Assembly: GCF_030020805.1 (NCBI RefSeq)
Contig: NZ_CP125098.1
Location: 4,053,501-4,117,500, forward strand
Source of the DNA: Paenibacillus sp. RC67
GTDB lineage: Bacteria; Bacillota; Bacilli; Paenibacillales; NBRC-103111
Direction: 5' to 3'
DNA length: 64,000 bases
The translations under genes and the position numbers were made by a program. This document shows positions 1 through 7,820 of this stretch, in pieces (positions within the stretch are counted from its first letter, which is position 1; every line of letters begins with the position of its first letter). The notes under the pieces were generated by a model. That model worked only from the letters and a program-made list of their open reading frames with translations, was not told the origin of the DNA and ran no database searches.

Positions 1-512
1 GCGATCCATTTTGGCGGGTTCGAAATCCCAATCGACATTAAGAACTGGTTAACGGGTCCAGCCGATGGATGAAACAATACTTGCCATACGATCGCTACAG
101 CAACGACGCTGGAGATGTAAGGCATGAAGTAAGCGACTTTGAAATAGCCTTTCCAGTACACTTTCTTATCAATAAGAATGGCGAGCACCATGGAAACAAT
201 TAAGTAAATGGGGACTGTCAGCAAAAATATGGCATTGTTCCTGAAAGATTTCAGGAATGTCGCATCTGTAACGAGCTTCTGGAAATTATCCAGTCCAGCC
301 CATTTAAACCCTTTGAAGCCCATAATAAAATTCCAATCCGAGAAGCTTAGTACGAATGTAGCAAGAATCGGAAGCAGTACCAGGATCGTTACTCCGATCA
401 GCATAGGACTTACAAATAAGAATCCTGCTAGCGTTTCCCGATTTTGAAGACCTCTCTTGCTCCGTTTAGGTATCTTCTTTTCCGCAGGAGCGGAAGCCGA
501 ATTAGTATTCAT
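1..512 (-). CDS. Sugar ABC transporter permease, 3' part beyond the window
   Basis: This is the first 170 codons of a MalF/UgpA-type (LplB-like) inner-membrane permease that would import a carbohydrate together with a partner permease, a binding protein and an ATPase. The translation starts MNTNSASAPAEKKIPKR and has a basic cytoplasmic head, a first membrane helix at about residues 27-50, the family stretch LDNFQKL near residue 75, and further helices around 90-110 and 125-150. The EAA loop that contacts the ATPase lies beyond the window edge. The ATG at 510-512 follows a GAGGTGATC ribosome site. A short inverted repeat, CTCAAC/GTTGAG, sits directly upstream of that site and may affect translation. 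The substrate cannot be told from this fragment. Confidence 0.85.
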   Translation of the reverse strand, partial: MNTNSASAPAEKKIPKRSKRGLQNRETLAGFLFVSPMLIGVTILVLLPILATFVLSFSDWNFIMGFKGFKWAGLDNFQKLVTDATFLKSFRNNAIFLLTVPIYLIVSMVLAILIDKKVYWKGYFKVAYFMPYISSVVAVAIVWQVLFHPSAGPVNQFLMSIGISNPPKWI

Positions 513-641
513 GATGCGATCACCTCAACTTCAATAATGTTGAGTTTATTATAATCAAAGAGAGTGGGATATATTTAACGGTATTTTGATTACCTTGTCG
601 ACAATTTTGACTTTTTAATCAATAAAGCGCTTTTTCTCGAC

Positions 642-673
642 AAAAAAAAGCCTAGAGGCTTCCCTCCGGCTTG
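642..673 (-). terminator. Rho-independent terminator after the methyltransferase gene
   Basis: Read on the minus strand, an AGCC-TCTA-GGCT hairpin is followed by a run of eight T. It lies 12 bases after the stop codon of the methyltransferase gene. Confidence 0.7.
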
Positions 674-684
674 AATTCTTCCTA

Positions 685-1371
685 TTAGGCCAACCCAGGC
701 TTTGTTGCATAAAAAACGGCGAAATCATTGTATTTATAAACGCAGTCCACATCCGAGAAGCCTGCTTCGCTTAACCAATGAATTTGATCCTCAACTGTTG
801 CGTTAATATCCAGCTTCCTTCTCTCTATAGCTCCCTCCACTGCCTCTATCGGGAGTCCGTTGGAACGAATCCACTCTTCCCATTGATTCTTGTAAGAGAG
901 ATCGATATGCGAAGTAAGTCCCCTTGCCTGATCCGCGTTCACGAAGACTCCCCCTTCATTCAAAAGACCATAAAGCTTGTGAAATAAAGCCTTCTTTTCC
1001 TGGTGAGTCAAATGATGAATCGATAAGGACGACACAATAGCGTCAAAAGGCCCATCAAATTCATATTGCGAATAGTCGGCGATAATATACTCCACCTTAC
1101 GGTTTCCTGCAAAACGCTGCCGCGCTGTAGCAAGCATCTTTTCGCTTAAATCGACCAAGGTTAACTGAGCTTGTGGGAATTTGTGCAAAATTCCTGCAGA
1201 TAAGAGTCCTGTTCCAGCGCCTAAATCAAGTATGCGCGGAGCTTCATTGGACGAATGCGTCCACCTTACAGCCGTTTCGTAAAAATCATCAAAACATGGA
1301 ATCAACTGCTTACGCTGCTGATCGTACTGTTGTGCCACTTCGTTAAACTGCACTCTTACCTTCTCATTCAT
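685..1371 (-). CDS. Class I SAM-dependent methyltransferase
   Basis: A 228-residue cytoplasmic methyltransferase of the class I Rossmann type (Methyltransf_25/12-like). Motif I, ILDLGAGTGLLSAG, at about residues 47-60 binds S-adenosylmethionine. LTLVDLSEKML near residue 72 supplies the acidic residue that holds the ribose. IVSSLSIHHL near 113-122 is the motif IV region. The substrate is not evident; the family includes small-molecule and tRNA or cofactor methyltransferases. It is transcribed alone, with a terminator after it and the mntH terminator before it. The length is normal for a one-domain enzyme. Confidence 0.85.
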   Translation of the reverse strand: MNEKVRVQFNEVAQQYDQQRKQLIPCFDDFYETAVRWTHSSNEAPRILDLGAGTGLLSAGILHKFPQAQLTLVDLSEKMLATARQRFAGNRKVEYIIADYSQYEFDGPFDAIVSSLSIHHLTHQEKKALFHKLYGLLNEGGVFVNADQARGLTSHIDLSYKNQWEEWIRSNGLPIEAVEGAIERRKLDINATVEDQIHWLSEAGFSDVDCVYKYNDFAVFYATKPGLA

Positions 1372-1487
1372 TTGATATCATCCCTCGCTTCATCTCATCC
1401 TTTACTTCATTATAGATCGGATTCGTTAATTGGAATAATATATAAAGACTATTTATTTTATAAGAAATACCTATAAAATTGTTTGAA

Positions 1488-1530
1488 AAAGAACCAAGAT
1501 GCCAATCAAAGATTGACATTCTTGGTCCTA
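1488..1530 (-). terminator. Terminator after mntH
   Basis: On the minus strand a long hairpin (ACCAAGA.TGTCAATC paired with GATTGGCA.TCTTGGT, three-base loop) is followed by TCTTTTT. It lies about 20 bases past the mntH stop codon. Confidence 0.8.
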
Positions 1531-1549
1531 CTAATGGATAAGTGCTCAA

Positions 1550-2902
1550 TTATTCTAGAAAAAAGGTTTGAAATAACAGATAAGCATTCAATATCGCAAT
1601 AATTCCAGCTACGATCCAGGATAGCCATTTCAACCAGCTTTTATTGGCGAATTCACCCATTTTCTTCTTATCATTCGTAAACTTCACGAGCGGAATGACC
1701 GCAAACGATAATTGAAGCGACAAAATGACTTGGCTTAAAATTAGCAGCTGGGCTGTGCCCTTCTCTCCCGCTACAGCTGTCACGATGACCGCTGGAATAA
1801 TAGCAATCAAACGGGTTATGAGACGGCGTAACCATCCAGGGAGACGAATGTTAAGGAACCCTTCCATAACAATTTGCCCAGCCAATGTACCAGTCAATGT
1901 GGAGTTTTGGCCTGAAGCTAATAACGCTACTCCGAAGAGAATACTTCCTAATGTGGTTCCAAGCAATGGAGTAAGCAGCTGGTATGCATCCTCGATATCC
2001 GCTACTTCCGTCATCCCTGCTCTGTGAAACGTTGCGGCAGACAAGATCAGGATCGCCGCGTTAATAAATAAGGCAAAGAATAAGGCAATGGACGAATCCC
2101 ATGTTGCGTACTTAATCGCTTGGCGTTTGCCTTCCCGTGTTTGATCGAACTTCCGGGTTTGAACAATGGATGAGTGCAAATATAAGTTATGCGGCATTAC
2201 GGTTGCGCCCAATATACTGATGGCAATGTACAGCATCATGGGATTACTGATAATTTCCGTTGTAGGAATGAAGCCTTTGGCAATTCCGCCGATTTCCGGC
2301 TTGGATAAGAACATCTCTGTTAGGAAACAGCCTCCAATGGTTATTATTAGAATGATAACCAACGATTCGATAAAGCGGAATCCTTTATTTTGCAGTAACA
2401 GCACTACGAGTACGTCAACGGCGGTGATCATAACCCCGTACAGAAGTGGGATACCGAACAACAGCTTTAATGCTATTGCCGACCCGATCACTTCAGCTAA
2501 GTCACAAGCCGCTATGGCCAGTTCGCATAAGATCCATAAAGTAAAAGCAATCGGTTTATTGTAATGATCCCGACAGGCTTGCGCCAAATCTCTGCCGGTT
2601 ACTATACCCAGCTTGCCGGCGAGAGCTTGAAGCAGTACAGCCATAAGATTGGATATTAGAATTACTGAGAGTAAAGAATAACCGAACATGGAACCACCGG
2701 CAATATCCGTAGCCCAGTTCCCCGGGTCCATATAACCAACGGCAACCAAATATCCAGGCCCTGCAAAAGCTAAGAATTTCTTGATCCAGCTTCCTGTTTT
2801 GGGTATTTTCATCGAACGATATACTTCGGGAAGAGATGGACGTCCTCCCGATAATCTCCAGCCCTCTTCGGCGACATTTTTAATTTGCGCTTTTTCACTC
2901 AT
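1550..2902 (-). CDS. mntH: Nramp-family divalent metal (manganese) transporter MntH
   Basis: A 450-residue integral membrane, proton-coupled importer of Mn2+ (and Fe2+) of the Nramp family. The two hallmark metal-binding motifs are present: DPGN at residues 59-62 in helix 1 (GYMDPGNWATDIAGG) and MPHN at 236-239 in helix 6. The length and the roughly 11 hydrophobic segments fit bacterial MntH. The gene stands alone with its own promoter and terminator. Upstream are two copies of a sequence resembling the Bacillus MntR operator, one overlapping the -35 box, so manganese repression by MntR is the likely control. That part is inferred. Confidence 0.95.
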   Translation of the reverse strand: MSEKAQIKNVAEEGWRLSGGRPSLPEVYRSMKIPKTGSWIKKFLAFAGPGYLVAVGYMDPGNWATDIAGGSMFGYSLLSVILISNLMAVLLQALAGKLGIVTGRDLAQACRDHYNKPIAFTLWILCELAIAACDLAEVIGSAIALKLLFGIPLLYGVMITAVDVLVVLLLQNKGFRFIESLVIILIITIGGCFLTEMFLSKPEIGGIAKGFIPTTEIISNPMMLYIAISILGATVMPHNLYLHSSIVQTRKFDQTREGKRQAIKYATWDSSIALFFALFINAAILILSAATFHRAGMTEVADIEDAYQLLTPLLGTTLGSILFGVALLASGQNSTLTGTLAGQIVMEGFLNIRLPGWLRRLITRLIAIIPAVIVTAVAGEKGTAQLLILSQVILSLQLSFAVIPLVKFTNDKKKMGEFANKSWLKWLSWIVAGIIAILNAYLLFQTFFLE

Positions 2903-2951
2903 ACGGTATCACCTCTTTTATATTAACGGCATAATGCGCCAAGCTAACTTT

Positions 2952-2968
2952 TTTGTCCCAGGGCAACA
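2952..2968. promoter_or_regulatory. Possible MntR box in the mntH leader
   Basis: The sequence tttgtcccagggcaaca resembles the Bacillus MntR operator (TTTGCCTTAAGGAAAC type). It shares AGGG-AACATTT with a second copy 107 bases further upstream of mntH. It lies between the predicted transcription start and the mntH start codon, where a bound repressor would block elongation or initiation. Assigned by similarity only. Confidence 0.45.
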
Positions 2969-3039
2969 TTTATTAGGCAGAACCCCTTATCTCTTTCTCA
3001 AGTATATGATGCCACAAAATAAATGTTCCTATGTTAGTG

Positions 3040-3075
3040 ATTGTACTCGGCAAAATATTTTTGTCAAGGGAAACA
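3040..3075 (-). promoter_or_regulatory. mntH promoter overlapped by a possible MntR box
   Basis: On the minus strand TTGACA (3062-3067) and TACAAT (3040-3045) are spaced by 16 bases, a good sigma-A promoter pointing at mntH. The -35 hexamer lies inside tttgtcaagggaaaca (3060-3075), a near match to the MntR operator and a relative of the box at 2952-2968. Confidence 0.6.
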
Positions 3076-3096
3076 TTTTGAGCCTTCGGAAAGAAC

Positions 3097-3132
3097 AAAA
3101 AAACTGCCACCCTGTTAAGGACTGCAGTTTGT
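3097..3132 (-). terminator. Terminator after the small hypothetical gene
   Basis: On the minus strand AACTGC...GCAGTT, with an imperfect inner stem, is followed by TTTTTT. It lies about 30 bases after the stop codon of the 90-residue gene and just upstream of the mntH promoter. Confidence 0.7.
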
Positions 3133-3163
3133 TGTTGTGCTATGAGATTTCAAACCATTTCAT

Positions 3164-3436
3164 TTACTGTTGCAGCTTGCTTTTAGCCGCATTCACAAGG
3201 AAGTCGTACCATTCATCATTTTCTTCAAGCAAATCTTCCACTGCCAATATTTCATCTTCGCTTCCAGATTCATTCAGGAAGAATAGCCCGTAGCTCCATT
3301 CCTTACCGTTCTTGCTATACAGCGTAATTTCATACGGCAGTTTATGATCCTGCACTTCAAATTCAACTTTACCGACATACCCGTCTTCCTTGCTGTATGT
3401 CATTGATGCTGCTAATACATTAATCAGCGGACTCAC
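3164..3436 (-). CDS. Small conserved-looking hypothetical protein
   Basis: A 90-residue protein of unknown function. It has an acidic C-terminal half (ESGSEDEILAVEDLLEENDEW), no signal peptide and no membrane segment, and reads like a small alpha/beta cytoplasmic protein. The start is uncertain. A GTG at 3436 has GGAAGG directly against it, which is closer than usual; an ATG at residue 12 lacks a ribosome site. A terminator follows, which supports a real transcription unit. It is not co-transcribed with mntH because the mntH promoter starts below that terminator. No family was recognised. Confidence 0.65.
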   Translation of the reverse strand: MSPLINVLAASMTYSKEDGYVGKVEFEVQDHKLPYEITLYSKNGKEWSYGLFFLNESGSEDEILAVEDLLEENDEWYDFLVNAAKSKLQQ

Positions 3437-3513
3437 CCTTCCATGTATCGGTCGTGCTTCAGAAATTATAATGGATAAACACCCGGTATTTCAACAGTCC
3501 TTGAGAAATCGAG

Positions 3514-4830
3514 TTACTTTTTCTTATCCATCCGTTCTTTGGCCGCATGTAAATCGTGATCCTCAATACCCTTATCCCCATACCGGACTTGTTCATACAA
3601 AGACAAAAACGTATCAACAGGAGGTTGCTTCTTATCGTCCCATTGCTGAACCTCCAGCCCGGTTTCCTTTGGAGTCAGGAAGCTCTTGAACATGTATCCA
3701 CGCTGCATCGATTGTCGGAGCCAGCGACGGTACAAGAACCGTATTCTTTGTTTGTTATCTTGAAGATCCTCCCACTTCTCGCGATGTCCGGACCTATTGA
3801 ATAGCCGTTTCCACTTAGAAAATAGCCTTTCGTTAAGACTTTCCCAGTCCATCAGACTCTCTACATCGTCTTCGTAGCCGATTTTACCCTTCTGTTTATC
3901 TTCCGAATGCAGCTTGCTCGCAAGCCAGGCAAATAATCGTTTGGCTAAGCGAGGTATCCTTCTTAAGATGAAATAGATCGCTAACAAGCAGCCAAGAACA
4001 AGAAGTCCTCCGACAACGAAATACAATATTTTCTCAAGCCATACAAGCCATAACGCAGGTTCTTCGTTACCCGACAGATTCATGGGAGGGGGCTGCGGCG
4101 ATTTGGCCGGTTCCGCAGCGGGTGGCGAAGACGGCCCGCTAAATAATGCTTGAAGCCATTGAATCAGCTGATGGATGCCCCAAAGCACCGCTTCTCCAAG
4201 CTTACGGAACAATACAACGAGAAGGATAATAACTAACAGCAGGACAACAAGCAGCCGATTTTTCCACATCATCTCAGCAGCGATAACCGGTTCTTTATCT
4301 CCAGATAAAGTCTCCTGCTTCATGTTGGATTCATTAGACATGAGAAGCGTCACCACAAGCGCGGCTAACCCTCCCCACAGTAACAACGTCATATAAGGCT
4401 GGAATGAATCTACAAAATGCAGAAAGACTGAGGAAACAAAATATATAATCATACCGAACACATAAAAATTGACCGGGAAAAAGACATCCCACGGAATCCA
4501 CACGAGGCGTATGCCGCGGTATACTACGATGAAGCTAGTGACTGCCGCAACGATTGCAGCAAATGAGATCCCAAAGAGCCAGTAAGATGAAATCGCACCT
4601 AAGCACAAAGAGACAAGCATCTGAAGGTAGGTTCTTCTTAGCGGAATCAAGCTGTTCAGAATGTATCCGATGGCATAGCCTAAAGGAAGTGTTGTTATCC
4701 AAAGAACCCTGTGGGATTCAGGCAGGATATATACGGCCGCTAAGAGCAGCAAAGGGAAAGCGAGTAGCACTTCAACGCAGCCCTTAAGTAAGATAATCCC
4801 CGCATTAGCGCTCAACGATGGATTCTTCAT
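3514..4830 (-). CDS. Membrane protein with C-terminal DUF4129, last gene of the MoxR operon
   Basis: A 438-residue membrane protein. Five or so helices fill residues 1-170, with one more at about 193-215 and one near 270-295. A cytoplasmic C-terminal DUF4129 region follows (RIRFLYRRWLRQS around 360, then LTPKETGLEVQQW). In the related Bacillus yeaC-yeaB-yebA operon the third protein also carries a transglutaminase-like core between the membrane part and DUF4129. That core is missing here, where only a proline-rich linker (SSPPAAEPAKSPQPPPM) stands in its place. The ATG overlaps the stop of the DUF58 gene (ATGA), so the two are translationally coupled. The function is probably in envelope assembly or stress, but unproven. 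Confidence 0.8.
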   Translation of the reverse strand: MKNPSLSANAGIILLKGCVEVLLAFPLLLLAAVYILPESHRVLWITTLPLGYAIGYILNSLIPLRRTYLQMLVSLCLGAISSYWLFGISFAAIVAAVTSFIVVYRGIRLVWIPWDVFFPVNFYVFGMIIYFVSSVFLHFVDSFQPYMTLLLWGGLAALVVTLLMSNESNMKQETLSGDKEPVIAAEMMWKNRLLVVLLLVIILLVVLFRKLGEAVLWGIHQLIQWLQALFSGPSSPPAAEPAKSPQPPPMNLSGNEEPALWLVWLEKILYFVVGGLLVLGCLLAIYFILRRIPRLAKRLFAWLASKLHSEDKQKGKIGYEDDVESLMDWESLNERLFSKWKRLFNRSGHREKWEDLQDNKQRIRFLYRRWLRQSMQRGYMFKSFLTPKETGLEVQQWDDKKQPPVDTFLSLYEQVRYGDKGIEDHDLHAAKERMDKKK

Positions 4831-5939
4831 GCCGTTTCACCCGCCTGTTCTTCTTCATGATGCAGCTCCTTCTGAAGAAGTAAGGTATCAACCGAGTTCC
4901 CTTGGAAGCGTAGCTGCTCCATAGGTATTCTCATTTTATCGCTAATGTAAGCGGAAACAATTAGAATGTCTTGATTGGTAAGTCCGTTAGCCGCCTCCTC
5001 CTCGAGCAGAGTATCGAACGGGATGCTTCTGGTAACGACAACCTTAGCCATGGTTTCCAGCAGGTATGTCATATGTACCGCCCCATTCCTGGGTTCGATT
5101 CTAACAGGGTCCTTCGAATCTACGGAGTATGCGTTAGTGCTGAATCCTACTTCCATTCCAAGATCAATCGCATGCTGTGCGATGGCAGCAGCAATGGACA
5201 ATCCTTTCTCGAACAACGCTTCATCATTAACCTGGTTCCACATCTTCTCATGATCTTCAACGTTAAGATAAATCATTAGCCTTTGGTCTGCGGTGAAATC
5301 TCGTTGGTGAACCTGCAGCCTCCCGCTTCGTGCGGTGGCTTTCCAGTTGATCCCATTCAATGGGTCACCGTAACGATACTCTCTAGCCCCGGAAATCATG
5401 AACGGATCTTCGACGATCCACCGACGTACTACCAAATCGCCCTGCCAGCTATGGGACGGAAGCGTCAACTCGTCGAGTGACGCCAGCTTGGGATAAACCA
5501 ACAGCTCCGCATCCAGCGAAAGCTTAAGCGTATTCCGGTAAAGCCCCACCAAATCTCCATAAGTGAGTGAAGCTGTGTTCAGCCGATAGCAGCCTCGCTT
5601 GCCGCAATAAATCTGATGCCGTCTCGTTATTTGCGTATAGGGCATCAGACTGAACATGCTTTTATGATTTTGAAATAATTTGCCGTTATTAATATCCAGA
5701 TTCGCTTGGCTATAAAAGCGCAGACCGGCATGAATTAACGATTCCAGCCTAAGCCATGGTACAGGCACAATATTCCGGTTCGCAATCCGTTCAATCATTT
5801 CGGCTTCTTCCCCTTCAAAGCATCCCTTGGTACTGAAATATCTTTCATAGGTCAGTCCCTTATGTCCAAGAGCTTTGAACAAGATCACCTGAATGACAAG
5901 AATGAACATCGTGATAAAGAGCAGCCAATGAACGCTCAT
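4827..5939 (-). CDS. DUF58 domain-containing protein
   Basis: A 370-residue DUF58 protein with one N-terminal membrane helix (residues 4-20, LLFITMFILVIQVILF) and a basic cytoplasmic region carrying the DUF58 signature YRYGDPLNGINWKATARSG near residues 187-206. DUF58 proteins have a VWA-like fold and are almost always encoded beside MoxR AAA+ ATPases, which are thought to remodel or activate them. Both junctions are 4-base ATGA overlaps, with MoxR upstream and the DUF4129 gene downstream, so the three are expected to be made together in fixed ratio. The length is normal for the family. Confidence 0.88.
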   Translation of the reverse strand: MSVHWLLFITMFILVIQVILFKALGHKGLTYERYFSTKGCFEGEEAEMIERIANRNIVPVPWLRLESLIHAGLRFYSQANLDINNGKLFQNHKSMFSLMPYTQITRRHQIYCGKRGCYRLNTASLTYGDLVGLYRNTLKLSLDAELLVYPKLASLDELTLPSHSWQGDLVVRRWIVEDPFMISGAREYRYGDPLNGINWKATARSGRLQVHQRDFTADQRLMIYLNVEDHEKMWNQVNDEALFEKGLSIAAAIAQHAIDLGMEVGFSTNAYSVDSKDPVRIEPRNGAVHMTYLLETMAKVVVTRSIPFDTLLEEEAANGLTNQDILIVSAYISDKMRIPMEQLRFQGNSVDTLLLQKELHHEEEQAGETA

Positions 5940-6898
5940 TCGTTCACCAGCTCCGGCTCGGTAGGTACGGCAACCTCCTGCAATATCGAATCGATAATCG
6001 CTTCTGCCGCTTCATATCGTGAACGATAGGAGCCTTTAACGATAATGCGGTGGGCTAAGACCGGCTTCGCCATCCTCTTAAGATCATCTGGAATGACGAA
6101 ATCCCGGCCTTTGAGTATGGCATGGACTTGAGCAGCTTTCAGGAGAGCTTGGCTGCCGCGTGGGCTAACCCCTGTCGCTACATCAGCATGAGTTCTTGTT
6201 CTCTCAACAATGCTTAACAGGTAGGACAATAATTCATCGCTGATGGTTACCTTAGAATAATGCTGCTGCGCTGCGATAATCGCTTCTGTCTCAGCAACAC
6301 TGGCAATATCTTCGAGAGGATTGCCATCCTTGAACCGTTTGAGGATATTCACTCCCTCTTCCGTTGTCGGGTAGCCCATTTTCACTTTGAACAAAAACCG
6401 GTCCAGCTGAGCCTCTGGCAGAGGAAACGTGCCTTGGTTCTCCACCGGGTTTTGAGTGGCTATAACCAGGAATGGCGCCTCCAGCTTTCTTGTTTCGCCA
6501 TCAATACTAACTTGTCGTTCTTCCATACATTCCAGCAAGCTGGATTGAGTTCTTGGTGTAGCACGGTTTATTTCATCGGCAAGTAAAACATTCGTGAATA
6601 GCGGTCCCGGACGAAACTCGAATTCAGCGTGCTTCTGGTTGAAATAGTTGATTCCGCTTAAGTCGGAAGGCAGTAGATCAGGGGTGAATTGAATGCGCTT
6701 AAAAGTGCAATTCAATGATTTGGCCATGGCTTTGGCAAGCAGCGTCTTCCCCGTTCCCGGAACATCCTCGAGCAAAATATGACCGGATGCAATGATAGCG
6801 ATGAGCAGCTTCTCGATGACGTCCTCTTTTCCTACAATGACTTTGTTGACATTGGCACTAATCGATTGTGCTAACGCTTGAATTTGAGTTAACTGCAT
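5936..6898 (-). CDS. MoxR-family AAA+ ATPase
   Basis: A 320-residue cytoplasmic AAA+ ATPase. Walker A is EDVPGTGKT near residues 43-51, Walker B is LLADEINRA near 105-113, and the MoxR-specific TQNPVENQGTFPLPEAQLDRF follows near 148-168. An arginine finger and a sensor 2 region (TGVSPRGSQALL) follow. MoxR proteins act as chaperone-like ATPases on VWA/DUF58 partners. The gene leads the three-gene operon; AGGAGGAG lies 6 bases before the ATG. Nothing in the 100 bases upstream identifies the regulator. Confidence 0.93.
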   Translation of the reverse strand: MQLTQIQALAQSISANVNKVIVGKEDVIEKLLIAIIASGHILLEDVPGTGKTLLAKAMAKSLNCTFKRIQFTPDLLPSDLSGINYFNQKHAEFEFRPGPLFTNVLLADEINRATPRTQSSLLECMEERQVSIDGETRKLEAPFLVIATQNPVENQGTFPLPEAQLDRFLFKVKMGYPTTEEGVNILKRFKDGNPLEDIASVAETEAIIAAQQHYSKVTISDELLSYLLSIVERTRTHADVATGVSPRGSQALLKAAQVHAILKGRDFVIPDDLKRMAKPVLAHRIIVKGSYRSRYEAAEAIIDSILQEVAVPTEPELVNE

Positions 6899-6998
6899 GA
6901 AGGGCTCCTCCTACATTATAACGTGATGGTCAGGGAATCTTTTCAAGATTACTCTACCATATTAGGAGCAGATTGGGGTATCGCTCTACAAAAAAGTT

Positions 6999-7820
6999 TT
7001 AATCCACAGCTTCACTTAAGGATTGAAGAAACTTACGAACGCCGGGCAAGCCTTCCGATTCAAGTACCTTAAGCAGCTGACTTCCTACAATGGCGATATC
7101 GGATTTACCTTTTAAATATCGGATATCGTCAGGGTGCTGAATGCCGAAGCCTACTCCTATCGGTGTTCTTGCATGTTGTCTGCAGCGTTCAATAAATTGA
7201 GAAGCAGCTTCATCGAATGCTGTCTTGGAGCCTGTTAAGCCTTTTCTTGCGACACAATACAAAAATCCATCGGTTTCTTGGGAGACGTAAGCTAATCGCT
7301 CAGCAGATGTATATGGAGTTGCAAGCAACACCGGAGCGATACCCTGCTTTGTGCATGCCGTTAAATAATCGCTGCTCTCTTCCGGAAAAGCGTCCGGTAC
7401 GATCAAACCCGATATTCCTATTGAAGCGCAATCTGCCGCAAACCGTTCGTCCCCATACTGGAATACGATATTATAGTAGGTCATAAACAAAAACGGCATA
7501 TCGAAATCCTGAGTAACCTTACGAGCAAAGTCCATGCATTGCTGTACCGTTGTGCCTTGCTCCAACGCCTGCTGATTGGCTTTTAAAAACACAGGACCGT
7601 CTGCTATAGGCTCTGAAAAAGGAATTTGCAGCTCTACCAGATCGACCCCATATTCGTGAAACAACCGGATCATCTCGTAATTCGTTTCGAAATCCGGATA
7701 ACCTAATATTTGATGCGCCATCAGTAAAATGGATTTATCATTCCGTTTAAGTCGAATATGTTCAGCGAGCGCGTTCATACTGCTGCTGCTTTCTTCCGAT
7801 AAATGCGGTCCATTCATCAT
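6999..7820 (-). CDS. trpA: Tryptophan synthase alpha subunit, divergent
   Basis: A TIM-barrel protein related to TrpA, which splits indole-3-glycerol phosphate into indole and glyceraldehyde 3-phosphate for use by TrpB. The two catalytic acids are kept: Glu63 in VELQIPFSEP and Asp74 in PIADGP. The phosphate and loop-6 region (VARKGLTG) also fits. The rest is divergent for the family, for example QILGYPDFE where PYLTAGDP is usual. The ATG at 7820 (or 7817) has GGAGGG 8 bases upstream, inside trpB, giving a 59-base overlap with trpB. A second in-frame ATG at 7778 lacks a good site. With the adjacent regulator it forms an operon free of other trp genes. Confidence 0.85.
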   Translation of the reverse strand: MMNGPHLSEESSSSMNALAEHIRLKRNDKSILLMAHQILGYPDFETNYEMIRLFHEYGVDLVELQIPFSEPIADGPVFLKANQQALEQGTTVQQCMDFARKVTQDFDMPFLFMTYYNIVFQYGDERFAADCASIGISGLIVPDAFPEESSDYLTACTKQGIAPVLLATPYTSAERLAYVSQETDGFLYCVARKGLTGSKTAFDEAASQFIERCRQHARTPIGVGFGIQHPDDIRYLKGKSDIAIVGSQLLKVLESEGLPGVRKFLQSLSEAVD

